Source of the DNA: G963692885 sp964658655
Lineage (GTDB): Bacteria > Acidobacteriota > Terriglobia > Terriglobales > Acidobacteriaceae
Direction of reading: 5' to 3'
Length of the DNA stretch: 64,000 nucleotides
Assembly (NCBI GenBank): GCA_964658655.1
Contig: CAZZZL010000005.1
Coordinates: forward strand, 62,001 to 126,000
The position numbers and the translations under genes are program-made. The first letter of the stretch is position 1. The number at the start of each line of letters is the position of its first letter. The notes beneath the pieces were generated by a model that ran no database searches, was not told the origin of the DNA, and was given only the letters and a program-made list of their open reading frames with translations. Below, one piece after another: positions 8,441 through 16,468 of this stretch.

Positions 8441-10231
8441 TCACTTCATTGAAGGCTCAGCCACTGCGCCGGGAAACACATCCTTCAGTGGCGCCGAACG
8501 CTGCTCATTCAACTCGGGATGCGGGAAGGGCTTGCGCGGAAACATCTGGTCGCGCATCGCCGCGTTGTAGACGAAGATCGCCTCCACCGTTGCAATCTGC
8601 GCGAGGTCGCCCGGCTGCAGGCGTTCATAAACATCCTGGTTCGAGTGATGCGTGCGCGTCTCATAATCCAGCGGGTCCTGGATGAACTGGAAGCCCGGCA
8701 GACCGACTGCGTCATACGACAGGTGATCCGTACCGCCCGTGTCCGCCATGGTGATCGTGGTGACGGCAAGGTCCTTCAACGGCGCAATCCACTGGCTGAA
8801 AATGGGTGCTGCGGCCGCATTGCCCTGCAGATAAATACCGCGAATACGCCCGCTGCCATTGTCGACGTTGAAGTAGACATCAAGATTTTTCCATTCGGGT
8901 TTGGTCTCGATCGGGCCGGCCGCCTTGCGGATAAATTCGGGTAGCTTCAGCTGATCCGGTGCAGTGGACAGAGGGAAGCTGCCGAAGTGATTCTTGACGT
9001 AACCGGTCGAGCCAAACAGACCCTGCTCCTCGCCACTCCACAATGCGATACGAATTGTCCTGCGAGGCTTGATATCGAGCGCCTTCAGGATACGTACCGC
9101 TTCCATTGCGACCACCGAACCGGCGCCGTTATCTGTCGCACCCGTGCCCGACGCCCACGAATCAAGATGGCCGCCCAGCATGACCACTTGCTCCTTCAAT
9201 GCAGGATCAGTCCCGGGAATTTCAGCCACCGTGTCGAATCCATGCTCGTGATCTCCGGAAAATTTCGCGTCGACATTCATCTCGAGCGTCACCGGCACAT
9301 TGTGTGAGAGGAGGCGCGAGATGCGGCCATAATTTTCAATGGCCATCACCACCACCGGCACCTTCACGGCACCCTCGCGCGTGTAGGGATGTGATCCCAG
9401 GGCAGCGCCGTTGTCATCGAAGAATGTTCCGCCGCTCCCGCCGGAATTTTCTGCGTCGCGGCTCGGCGTGATTACCCCCGCAGCTTTTTCATCTGCAAGG
9501 AAGCCGGCGATCTTGTCGCGGAGTGCGTAGCGTTCGACGTAGCGCGCAATGCGCTGCTGCATGGTCAGCGGACCCGATGGCGCACCTTCTCGGGCAGGCG
9601 CAGTTGCTTCATTGTGCAGCGGAGTTTCTGCAAGCCTGGCCAGCTCTTCGTCCGTGTAGCGTGAGAACAGGGCCTTATCCACCGGCGACACAGTCCGCAT
9701 GGCGCCGAGCAGAACAATCCTGCCGGCAAGCTTGCCGCGGTACTTGTCAAAATCTTTTTCGCTGTCGATGTTCACCTGGATGGCTTGAGCGCTCACCGGC
9801 CCATTCGTCGCAGGCGACCACGGTGTTGCCTGCGCGATGAACGGCGCCGTATCGGGCGACACCATCCGCACCCAGGTATTCAGCTGCTGCCAGCCCATGC
9901 CAAACTCGCCCCAGTCTTCCAGGTGGGCGTTCTCGAGACCGATGCGCGTCAACTCATCACGCGTCCATGCATTGGCCTTCGCCATGTTCGGCGAACCAGT
10001 CAGGCGTCCGCCAATACCATCGCTCAGGGCTGATGCGAACTCCATCACGTGCGAGTGCTGCAAGCCCTCTTCGCGGATGCGTGCATACATGGTGAGATCA
10101 AGCTTCTCGACAGCCGGCTGCTCTTCCGCTGTATTCGACACAGTGTCTGCATGTTTTGTCTTTTCGGCAGCGTATATCGGCAGAATTGCGGCGGCCAGCA
10201 CCAGTGTGGCTGCATAGTGTTTAAGGGACAT
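8441..10231 (-). CDS. secreted M28 family zinc metallopeptidase (carboxypeptidase Q-like)
   Basis: This 596-residue exported peptidase begins with a signal peptide (SLKHYAATLVLAAAILPIYA). A protease-associated insert is followed by the M28 catalytic domain. Zinc-binding landmarks are MLGGHLDSWASGTGATDNGA (His and Asp ligands), LWSGEEQGLFGS (catalytic Glu and ligand) and the late RTHHSNQDVYERL histidine. The arrangement matches mammalian carboxypeptidase Q and bacterial dipeptidases of the same family, which release amino acids from peptides. It is the last gene of a minus-strand run beginning at 13375, with 68 bp between it and the sialidase gene. Location is the periplasm or outside the cell. 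Confidence 0.9.
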   Translation of the reverse strand: MSLKHYAATLVLAAAILPIYAAEKTKHADTVSNTAEEQPAVEKLDLTMYARIREEGLQHSHVMEFASALSDGIGGRLTGSPNMAKANAWTRDELTRIGLENAHLEDWGEFGMGWQQLNTWVRMVSPDTAPFIAQATPWSPATNGPVSAQAIQVNIDSEKDFDKYRGKLAGRIVLLGAMRTVSPVDKALFSRYTDEELARLAETPLHNEATAPAREGAPSGPLTMQQRIARYVERYALRDKIAGFLADEKAAGVITPSRDAENSGGSGGTFFDDNGAALGSHPYTREGAVKVPVVVMAIENYGRISRLLSHNVPVTLEMNVDAKFSGDHEHGFDTVAEIPGTDPALKEQVVMLGGHLDSWASGTGATDNGAGSVVAMEAVRILKALDIKPRRTIRIALWSGEEQGLFGSTGYVKNHFGSFPLSTAPDQLKLPEFIRKAAGPIETKPEWKNLDVYFNVDNGSGRIRGIYLQGNAAAAPIFSQWIAPLKDLAVTTITMADTGGTDHLSYDAVGLPGFQFIQDPLDYETRTHHSNQDVYERLQPGDLAQIATVEAIFVYNAAMRDQMFPRKPFPHPELNEQRSAPLKDVFPGAVAEPSMK

Positions 10232-10299
10232 TCCGGTAAAGCCTCCAAAGAATTGCAGAAGGCAAGAATATCAGTAGTCGCATCGAGGCAGCGGGTTCT

Positions 10300-11361
10300 T
10301 TACTCTGCAGGCACGGCCGACAGAGGAATCTGCGCGAAGCGGATACGCGTGCGCTGCCAGGTATAGGTTGCGGCGAGTGACCCATTGCGCTGCTGGATGA
10401 GTGCCGGATACGAATATTCGCCGGGCGCGCTTTCCAGCGTGGCGAAGTTGCGGAAGTGCTCGCCATCTTTGCTGATGGCCAGGTTCAGCGGCGTGCGTCC
10501 GTGGCTCGTGTCGTTATAGATCATCACGACGCGGCCGTCGCGCAGCTTTACTGCATCGATGCCGGAGTTGGGATTCAACAGCGCGAGCGCATGCGCAGCC
10601 GACCATGTCTCGCCGTCGTCAGCCGAATCCGCGGTGACAATATGGCCGATATTTTCCGTTGCCCGCGCATATAGACGCAGATGGCCCTGCTTCATTTCGA
10701 TCACCACGGGCTGGATGATTCCGTTTGTGCCATCGGCATTCGCAGGCGTTGCAGCGGGCGGTCCAACGACGGGGCCATGCTTCACCCAGGTCTTCCCATC
10801 ATCGGTCGATCGCTCGATCCACGCAGCCCACGCGTGATAACTCTCGACTGAACTCCCGCTCACAATGTGGCCGTTCACCTCGACCAGCGGCTTCTCGCGG
10901 ACAGGCCCGAGAATGCCCGCCGGCAGGTGTTCTATTGCGGACCACGTCCTGCCATTATCAGCCGACCAGCGCCGTGCGCCAGTCCAGCTTGAAGGATTAG
11001 GCCCAAATTTGTAGTACAGCCAGAGTCGTCCGTCGGCGGAATAAAACAGGACAGGATTCCAGCAGGGAATATTCAACTCACGCACGAATTCGCGCGGTTT
11101 CGACCATCCCTGCGCCGTGCGAGTTGCGCCCCAGATCGCAACGTCCGGCTTGCCTTCAGCAGTACCGCCGAACCATGCTGCCATCAGGTCGCCGGACTTC
11201 AGCTGCACAACAGTCGAAGCGTGGCTGGAAGGGAAGGAAGCGGTGGTGAAAATGAACTCCTGCGCAATGCCTGCGTCCGCTTGCTGCGCAGTCAATGGTG
11301 CCCAGCCGGGCGTGAGAAAAAGGATTGCTGCAATGACCGGCCATCGAAGCATGGCCGGCAT
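10300..11361 (-). CDS. secreted exo-sialidase-like (BNR repeat) glycosidase
   Basis: This 353-residue protein is of the sialidase / predicted neuraminidase type. Three Asp-box repeats are plain: SADNGRTW, STDDGKTW and SADDGETW, each on one blade of a six-bladed propeller. A signal peptide follows the ATG at 11361 (MPAMLRWPVIAAILFLTPGW). That ATG shares its A with the TAA stop of the upstream methyltransferase gene (TAATG), which fixes the start and shows translational coupling; the longer frame upstream is rejected. Sialic acid need not be the substrate, since many soil bacteria use this fold on other glycans (inference). It is exported and probably acts in the periplasm. Confidence 0.85.
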   Translation of the reverse strand: MPAMLRWPVIAAILFLTPGWAPLTAQQADAGIAQEFIFTTASFPSSHASTVVQLKSGDLMAAWFGGTAEGKPDVAIWGATRTAQGWSKPREFVRELNIPCWNPVLFYSADGRLWLYYKFGPNPSSWTGARRWSADNGRTWSAIEHLPAGILGPVREKPLVEVNGHIVSGSSVESYHAWAAWIERSTDDGKTWVKHGPVVGPPAATPANADGTNGIIQPVVIEMKQGHLRLYARATENIGHIVTADSADDGETWSAAHALALLNPNSGIDAVKLRDGRVVMIYNDTSHGRTPLNLAISKDGEHFRNFATLESAPGEYSYPALIQQRNGSLAATYTWQRTRIRFAQIPLSAVPAE

Positions 11362-12110
11362 TACGACAGCCTGGCGACGAACCGGAGCCGCACATAATCG
11401 GCAATCCAATTGCCGCGCGAATCGCATAATGCGGGCCGTAACAGTTCCACGGCTTCAGCGCGTGCGCTCTCCTGTTCGTCCTTCGACAAGTGGCCCAGGA
11501 AAGACTGAGCGAACACCTTCAACCATGCTTCCATGCCCGTCGCTAGAAATGTCGGGCGCGGGATCAAGGCAACGTGCTCAACCGTAAAACCGTGATGCTC
11601 GAGTTTCTGCTGATACTCCTCGGCCGTCGGAAAATACCATGGCGAAGGGATTGAACTATCTTTATCGAGTCGGCGGAGAACCGCATTAAGCGCCACAACA
11701 ATAGCTGCTACGTTTCCATGGCCGCCGAACTCGGCGACGAATCTGCCGCCCGGCCTGAGTGCTCGCGCAACGCCTACAAGCACAGCGTCTGGCTGCAGCA
11801 TCCAGTGCAGCGCTGCATTGGAAAACACTGCGTCGAACTGCTCCTGGAATTCGAGCGCCTCGCCGTTCATCACGCGTGCATCCAGTCCGCTTGCAACCGC
11901 AGCTGCCACCATGCTCGCCGAGCCATCCACCCCGATAACGCGCGCGCCGCTCTGTGCCATCTGCAGGGTAAGCGCGCCATCCCCGCAACCCAGGTCGAGG
12001 ATTTTTTCGTCTGCCTGCGGATTCAACAACGCAAGCAGCGGCGAGCCCAGCTCCGCGACAAAACGGGCATTGTGAGCATATGTATCGGCATGCCAGACTT
12101 GCGTCGTCAT
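11361..12110 (-). CDS. class I SAM-dependent methyltransferase
   Basis: This is a 249-residue Rossmann-fold methyltransferase. Motif I is ILDLGCGDGALTLQMAQSG, the acidic loop is VIGVDGSASM, motif II is FDAVFSNAALHWM and motif III is ALRPGGRFVAEFGG. The ALHW signature is shared with trans-aconitate methyltransferase-like and BioC/UbiE-like enzymes, so a small-molecule acceptor is likely. It is cytoplasmic. Its TAA stop overlaps the ATG of the sialidase gene by one base, and the Kdo hydroxylase gene ends 30 bp upstream, so it is inside a single operon. The substrate is not identifiable. Confidence 0.88.
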   Translation of the reverse strand: MTTQVWHADTYAHNARFVAELGSPLLALLNPQADEKILDLGCGDGALTLQMAQSGARVIGVDGSASMVAAAVASGLDARVMNGEALEFQEQFDAVFSNAALHWMLQPDAVLVGVARALRPGGRFVAEFGGHGNVAAIVVALNAVLRRLDKDSSIPSPWYFPTAEEYQQKLEHHGFTVEHVALIPRPTFLATGMEAWLKVFAQSFLGHLSKDEQESARAEAVELLRPALCDSRGNWIADYVRLRFVARLS

Positions 12111-12140
12111 GGTGGTCCCCTGGCTTTCTTACGACGGCTA

Positions 12141-13055
12141 TCAGACCAGCCGTGCCCCGGCCAACTGCTCCAGCACCGTTAGCGGCGAATGCTCCGGCGC
12201 GACCATCGCGGCATGGTCCACCAGGAACGTCTGCTCCAGCGCATATTGGCCGGCCAGCACTGCGTGCGGCACCGTGTCAGTATAGACCATCCAGCTCGAG
12301 CCGGAGGGAAACTGTGACGGATACTTATGCGCGTTCTGCTGAAAACTGCCGTTCTCCTTCAGGAAATTATGAAAGCGCATCATGAAGTCGTCATACGGCG
12401 ACCGCTTGATCGAAGGTACAGCGGCACCCAAACCGATCCCTCGTGCGACTCCTTTGAATGCACGCGAAGCACCCGTATGAGGAGCGGGCAATTTAATTTC
12501 AGCCGGGGCGAACTGCGGCGCCAGTGTACGGAACGGATCGCCGGTAACCCAGTCGCGCGTGCGGGTCGGATGAATGTTGTTGAAGAAGCGCAGGATGCGC
12601 GCGCCATGCGTCGGCCGCGTTGGAAATGCGTCGGTGTGCATCAGATCATTCCGGCGCCGCAGTGGCAGGTCGCGGTTCTCTTCTTCCTGTGGACGAAAAC
12701 TCGCATAGTCCAGTTGCCATCGGCGTGCATAGGGTGTCAGGAAATCGCCGAGGAACACATTTGCTCTCTGCGAATAGCTGCGCATGATGCCGTGTAGTCT
12801 CTGCACGGCCGCGGCGTCTGCGGTTTTGGTCTCGACGCCGGAGATGGTATCCGCGTGCGGCTTATACGCAATATTTTTGTGGAGCGAACTGTTGGTCTGC
12901 TGCAGGCTTAGCAGAAAATCAATATCACCCGCGGGCAACACAACGGGGGTTTGCGGGAAGAACAGAATATCGCCGGCTTCAAGCTGCTCACACCAGGCGC
13001 GCGCCTGGTCCTCCGTCGCTGGCGCACCTGAACCGGGGATGGGAAGAACCGCCAT
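12141..13055 (-). CDS. kdoO: Kdo hydroxylase family Fe(II)/2-oxoglutarate dioxygenase
   Basis: The 304-residue sequence matches the Kdo 3-hydroxylase (KdoO) family, which converts Kdo to Ko in the lipopolysaccharide inner core. Landmarks are QLEAGDILFFPQTP near the N-terminus, NDLMHTDAFPTRPTHG (HxD iron ligands), RILRFFNNIHPTRTRDW and the distal YTDTVPHAVLAGQYALEQT histidine. The usual family length is about 300. It stops 30 bp before the methyltransferase and starts 8 bp after the small membrane protein gene, so it is in the same transcript. The presence of Ko in this organism's LPS is an inference. The start is the ATG at 13055, preceded by AGGGCGAG. Confidence 0.87.
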   Translation of the reverse strand: MAVLPIPGSGAPATEDQARAWCEQLEAGDILFFPQTPVVLPAGDIDFLLSLQQTNSSLHKNIAYKPHADTISGVETKTADAAAVQRLHGIMRSYSQRANVFLGDFLTPYARRWQLDYASFRPQEEENRDLPLRRRNDLMHTDAFPTRPTHGARILRFFNNIHPTRTRDWVTGDPFRTLAPQFAPAEIKLPAPHTGASRAFKGVARGIGLGAAVPSIKRSPYDDFMMRFHNFLKENGSFQQNAHKYPSQFPSGSSWMVYTDTVPHAVLAGQYALEQTFLVDHAAMVAPEHSPLTVLEQLAGARLV

Positions 13056-13063
13056 CGCTCGCC

Positions 13064-13375
13064 CTATCTACCCAGCAGCCGACGACGCATCCACACAGTT
13101 CCGAGGGTCACCAGGCTGCCAAACAGCACAACCAGACCAGCGGGAAAAGCAACGTATTTGTAACCGTGCGAGAGGTCTATTACATGATGCGTCACGCTGT
13201 TGTAAATAAGGATGGCAAAAATTGAAAGAAACGTGACGCCGAAAAATGTCATGAACCCCAGCGCCAGCGAGAGCAGCACGCTGGCAAACAGGCCGAAGTC
13301 GCCAAAGGGAATGCCAAAAATGCGCGGGCCGCGGGGCGAAGGCGTGGCAGCGGCGCTGGCAGCGGATAAGCTCAT
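13064..13375 (-). CDS. small inner-membrane protein, unknown
   Basis: This 103-residue protein has an Ala/Ser/Pro-rich soluble start and then three hydrophobic stretches: FGLFASVLLSLALGFMTFFG, FLSIFAILIYN and YVAFPAGLVVLFGSLVTLGT. It ends in a positively charged RRRLLGR tail. No family is recognised. It is the first gene of the minus-strand run that continues 8 bp later into the Kdo hydroxylase. Its neighbours suggest an envelope role (inference). Confidence 0.75.
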   Translation of the reverse strand: MSLSAASAAATPSPRGPRIFGIPFGDFGLFASVLLSLALGFMTFFGVTFLSIFAILIYNSVTHHVIDLSHGYKYVAFPAGLVVLFGSLVTLGTVWMRRRLLGR

Positions 13376-13395
13376 GGGAGTTAGAATACTAGCTT

Positions 13396-14265
13396 ATGGT
13401 CGGAACTGCCCAGATCGAGCTTTTGCCAGCTGCCGAGGTTGCCCAGCGCACGCCATCGCAGCAGGCCCTGAATGGCATCAACTTTGCTACCTTCGCCGAC
13501 ATCCAGGTAGACCAGTCGGACCTGGAGCAGGTCATCAATGCCATCCCGACCGCGGTAGCCAAGGCGCTTACGCAGCGGGCGTATTACTTCGTGCCACTCG
13601 CGATCCATGAGGGTCCGCTCGATGGTCCTGATGCGGAACTGGCCAGCAGCGGTGAGACACTGGTCGCCGATGGCTACTCGACCGAGTTGAGCGATCGCGC
13701 CATCTGTCACCGCAACGTCAAGCTGCTCGACCGCGACTATACGTTCATCTCGACCCGCCTGATGCACGAGAAATTTGCACTGGCCTTCGAACTGTTCATC
13801 AACGTGGGCCATCATTTTGTCGATAGCGTAGGCGTTCCGAAGGAATTCGCCGAGCTGGTATGGTCGCAGGCCGAAGCGAACGTTCGTGGTGAAACCAGCC
13901 AGGATGCGTGGGAGAATCGCCGTCGCGTGCTCGATGTGCCCAACGAGCCGGTCCGCGAAGGCACGCGCCGCGTAAAGGAAGGGAAGGACAGCTCTACGCT
14001 GCCCGTTACCGCACCCTCAGCGGAATTGCATCTCGTCAAGCCGGTGGACGAGCAGGCTAAACTTGCCTTCCTGGAAGCCGCGTTCTCTGATGCAGTCGCA
14101 ATCTATATGCTCTCACTGGCACTCGACTTCGATTACGCTGACTTGCGCGAGCGTGAATACCCGCTGCTGGCTGCACCTGCGCTTGCCGAGCGTTTACGGC
14201 ATGTCGCAAGGCTCTTTCCGGCAAACCCGGGCTATGAGTTCCAGGTGCTCTACCGGCGGCGCTAG
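13396..14265 (+). CDS. conserved-looking cytoplasmic protein, unknown
   Basis: This 289-residue protein has no recognised domain. It is mainly helical, without signal peptide or membrane segments. A central segment (EKFALAFELFINVGHHFVDS) has an HH pair, and the C-terminal half ends in FPANPGYEFQVLYRRR. The start at 13396 has no Shine-Dalgarno sequence. A TAGAAT hexamer at 13382-13387 ends 8 nt before the ATG, which would suit a leaderless mRNA. The gene lies between a divergent small membrane protein and ruvA on the same strand. No function can be proposed. Confidence 0.7.
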   Translation: MVGTAQIELLPAAEVAQRTPSQQALNGINFATFADIQVDQSDLEQVINAIPTAVAKALTQRAYYFVPLAIHEGPLDGPDAELASSGETLVADGYSTELSDRAICHRNVKLLDRDYTFISTRLMHEKFALAFELFINVGHHFVDSVGVPKEFAELVWSQAEANVRGETSQDAWENRRRVLDVPNEPVREGTRRVKEGKDSSTLPVTAPSAELHLVKPVDEQAKLAFLEAAFSDAVAIYMLSLALDFDYADLREREYPLLAAPALAERLRHVARLFPANPGYEFQVLYRRR

Positions 14266-14304
14266 TCTATGTTGACGAGGCGAACGCGGTCTTCGAATCG
14301 CCGC

Positions 14305-14310
14305 TACAAT
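14305..14310 (+). promoter_or_regulatory. candidate -10 element of ruvA
   Basis: TACAAT lies 8 nt before the ruvA ATG at 14319, with no ribosome-binding site between them. Transcription would start at or just before the start codon. No good -35 is visible at 17 bp. Confidence 0.35.
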
Positions 14311-14318
14311 CGACTCAA

Positions 14319-14909
14319 ATGATTGCGCACCTACGCGGCAAGCTTCTTAGTAAACTCCCTCACCAGGCCATCGTGGAGGCGGCGGGCGTCGGTTATGACG
14401 TTGCCATCAGTGTCTCGACCTTCACCGCACTCCCCGCTGAAAACGGCGAAGTCTCCCTGCACATTCACACGCAGGTACGGGAGGATACGCTCGCCCTTTT
14501 CGGCTTCCTCACGCGGGATGAAAAGCGGATCTTCGAACGGCTCATTACTGTTTCCGGTGTGGGCCCAAAGCTCGCGATCACGATCCTGTCCGGCCTCAGC
14601 ACCGAACGTCTTGCCACCGCCATTCGTGGACAGGACCATGCCACACTCGTGAAAGTTCCAGGCGTCGGCAAGAAGCTGGCTGAGAGGCTCGTGGTGGAGT
14701 TGAAAGACAAGCTGGAAGACATGGCCATCGCCGCTCCTGCCATGCAGTCTGCAGGGCCTGCAGCGGACGATGTGCTGTCCGCGCTCGTGAACCTTGGCTA
14801 CAGCCGCCCCGCCGCTCAGAAAGCCATCGAGACCGCGGTCGCTAAAGACAAGAGCGTCGGCGAAGACTTCGAGCATCTTTTCCGCGGCGCGCTCGCGGCG
14901 ATCCGCTAG
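14319..14909 (+). CDS. ruvA: Holliday junction branch migration protein RuvA
   Basis: This 196-residue protein is the usual RuvA length. Domain I is an OB fold (MIAHLRGKLLSKLPHQAIVE), domain II carries two helix-hairpin-helix motifs (VSGVGPKLAITILSG and VPGVGKKLAERLVVEL) and domain III is a C-terminal UBA-like helix bundle (DVLSALVNLGYSRPAAQKAI). RuvA binds four-way junctions as a tetramer and loads the RuvB motor during recombinational repair. Neither ruvB nor ruvC is next to it. The start codon follows a TACAAT hexamer by 8 nt with no ribosome-binding site. Confidence 0.97.
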   Translation: MIAHLRGKLLSKLPHQAIVEAAGVGYDVAISVSTFTALPAENGEVSLHIHTQVREDTLALFGFLTRDEKRIFERLITVSGVGPKLAITILSGLSTERLATAIRGQDHATLVKVPGVGKKLAERLVVELKDKLEDMAIAAPAMQSAGPAADDVLSALVNLGYSRPAAQKAIETAVAKDKSVGEDFEHLFRGALAAIR

Positions 14910-14923
14910 CTGGGTCCGCCACC

Positions 14924-14970
14924 AAAAAATCCCCGGGCTTCGACGGCTTTGCAGCCATGTATGCCCGGGG
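14924..14970 (-). terminator. Rho-independent terminator of the HU gene
   Basis: On the minus strand CCCCGGGC pairs with GCCCGGGG (8 bp, arms 14963-14970 and 14931-14938), followed by a T-rich run (ATTTTTT, 14924-14930). It lies between convergent ruvA and the HU gene. Confidence 0.65.
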
Positions 14971-15060
14971 TGTTCGTAAATCGTTCGTCCTTACGCCGGC
15001 TCGACGCAAGGAAGGATATGGTCTGTCGCCCCTGCTGTGACGCAGACCCTTCCAGCCAAA

Positions 15061-15357
15061 CTACTTCTTTGGCGGTGCGATGGTGTCTTTGGCAGCCTTG
15101 GCGACGCGGAACTTCACAACCGTCTTCGCCTTGATCTTGATCTGTTCGCCGGTCTGCGGGTTGCGGCCCAGGCGAGCCTTGCGCTCGGCCTTGACCAGGC
15201 GGCCCAGTCCGGGAATGACGAATACGCCGTTCTTCTTGGTTTCCTTCACGGCTGTTTCTGCCTGCAGGTCAAAAAACGCTGCGACCTGTTTGTTGGTAAG
15301 GGCAAGCTTCTCGGCCATATGCCGAACAAGCTGTGTCTTCGTAAGTCCTGTTGCCAT
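15061..15357 (-). CDS. hup: HU-family DNA-binding protein
   Basis: This is a 98-residue nucleoid protein. The start (MATGLTKTQLVRHMAEKL) follows a strong AGGAGGAAGTAC ribosome-binding site, so the longer frame is rejected. The family pattern is complete: helical dimerisation half, then GVFVIPGLGRLVKAERKARLG with the proline-tipped arm segment (GRNPQTGEQIKIKAK). HU bends and wraps DNA as a dimer. The C-terminus is slightly extended (AAKDTIAPPKK). The strong ribosome-binding site and TTGACA-like promoter suggest high expression. Confidence 0.95.
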   Translation of the reverse strand: MATGLTKTQLVRHMAEKLALTNKQVAAFFDLQAETAVKETKKNGVFVIPGLGRLVKAERKARLGRNPQTGEQIKIKAKTVVKFRVAKAAKDTIAPPKK

Positions 15358-15670
15358 GTACTTCCTCCTGGTATGAACTGCCGGTTTGTTTCGCCTGCAA
15401 AGAGTGTCCCTGCGAAGCTGGTCTTTGGTTGGGCACCGGAAACTACCCCTCAGTGCCAGCCGTGCCCTACCGGCTGGTGTGCGTGAATCCCCAATGTTTA
15501 TGCGGGTCCCGCGTAGCCTTCCGTGGTTAACCATGCGGCTTGGTGCCGCTACTTGTCAACGGCAAAAACCAGAAATCCTCAGGTTTTTACGGCTTTTGTT
15601 GTAGATTTGCAGTTTTTGTCGGCTTTTAGGGGTGTTTTGTAGGCATGCAGACGAGAATCAAGGCTGAATT
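15358..15670 (-). promoter_or_regulatory. HU gene upstream region with AT-rich repeats
   Basis: This 313-bp region has no gene. On the minus strand a TTGACA -35 lies at 15554-15559; the matching -10 (GCATGG at 17 bp, 15531-15536) is poor. Upstream of it are two similar T/A-tract units, GTTTTTACGGCTTTT (15583-15597) and GTTTTTGTCGGCTTTT (15612-15627), 29 bp apart start to start. On the minus strand these are A-tracts placed like an UP element or bent DNA. Confidence 0.4.
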
Positions 15671-16423
15671 TCAGAATGTGTTGAGAGCGAAAATCGGACG
15701 ACGTACCGTATCGCCTGCTACCACTATCGGCCGATTTAGAAATTCAACCAGCGGTGCTGCGGTCTCGAAATAGGAGGTCAGCGTCCTGGAGAATTCTTCG
15801 CCCAGGGCAGTTGTCGAGGGCATTTCCGCATCCACTGCCCAGTTGCGATACAGAATCAGGTCAAGTCCCGGATGGTCTTTAGGAAAACCCTTTGGCGCCC
15901 GAGTCAGCGCCTGCGGGTCAGACAGTTGCATCTTCGCCTTCAGTTTGCGGGCGCCGAGCAGTCGTCTTAACTCTTGGTGATGTTCGAGCAGGTATCGTCG
16001 CACTGCAAGCAGCTGCGCAGCGTCCGGCATGTACAGTCCCGCGGCGATGATGAGTGTTTTTGGCGCGAGATGAAAATAGAAGCCCGCGCCCGAGGTTTTC
16101 ACCATCCCGCTGCGCCCCCACCATGCAGCGTAATGCTGCTTGTACGGCAGCTTGTTGTTGGAGAAGCGCGTATCGCGATAGATACGGAGCACTGTCTTCT
16201 CCGGAGTCTTTACGTGTTCGGGTGCGAACCTTACCATCTTCTCATTCACCCGCGCGATCAATGCCAGCATGGGCGCGCGCAGGGATTTCTCGTAGACCGG
16301 CCGCCGCGGCTCAAACCACTCACGGTCGTTATTACGCTGCAGGCCGCGTAGAAACTTCAATGTCTCCGCGGTAAAACCCGGTGCAGTCTCAGTCGTTTTG
16401 GTCGCAGTCAAAGGGCGGGGCAT
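15671..16423 (-). CDS. DUF2461 domain-containing protein (TIGR02453 family)
   Basis: This 250-residue protein belongs to the DUF2461 family. Signatures are FLRGLQRNNDREWFEPRRP near the N-terminus, LRIYRDTRFSNNKLPYKQHY in the middle and GAGFYFHLAPKTLIIAAGLY after it. The family is widespread in bacteria and some fungi, without a settled biochemical role. No signal peptide or membrane helix is present. A 45-bp gap separates it from the upstream membrane methyltransferase on the same strand, so they may be co-transcribed. Confidence 0.87.
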   Translation of the reverse strand: MPRPLTATKTTETAPGFTAETLKFLRGLQRNNDREWFEPRRPVYEKSLRAPMLALIARVNEKMVRFAPEHVKTPEKTVLRIYRDTRFSNNKLPYKQHYAAWWGRSGMVKTSGAGFYFHLAPKTLIIAAGLYMPDAAQLLAVRRYLLEHHQELRRLLGARKLKAKMQLSDPQALTRAPKGFPKDHPGLDLILYRNWAVDAEMPSTTALGEEFSRTLTSYFETAAPLVEFLNRPIVVAGDTVRRPIFALNTF

Positions 16424-16468
16424 ACTCTTTTTCAGATGCAGGTTTTTATACGTATCTATGTCGGCAAC

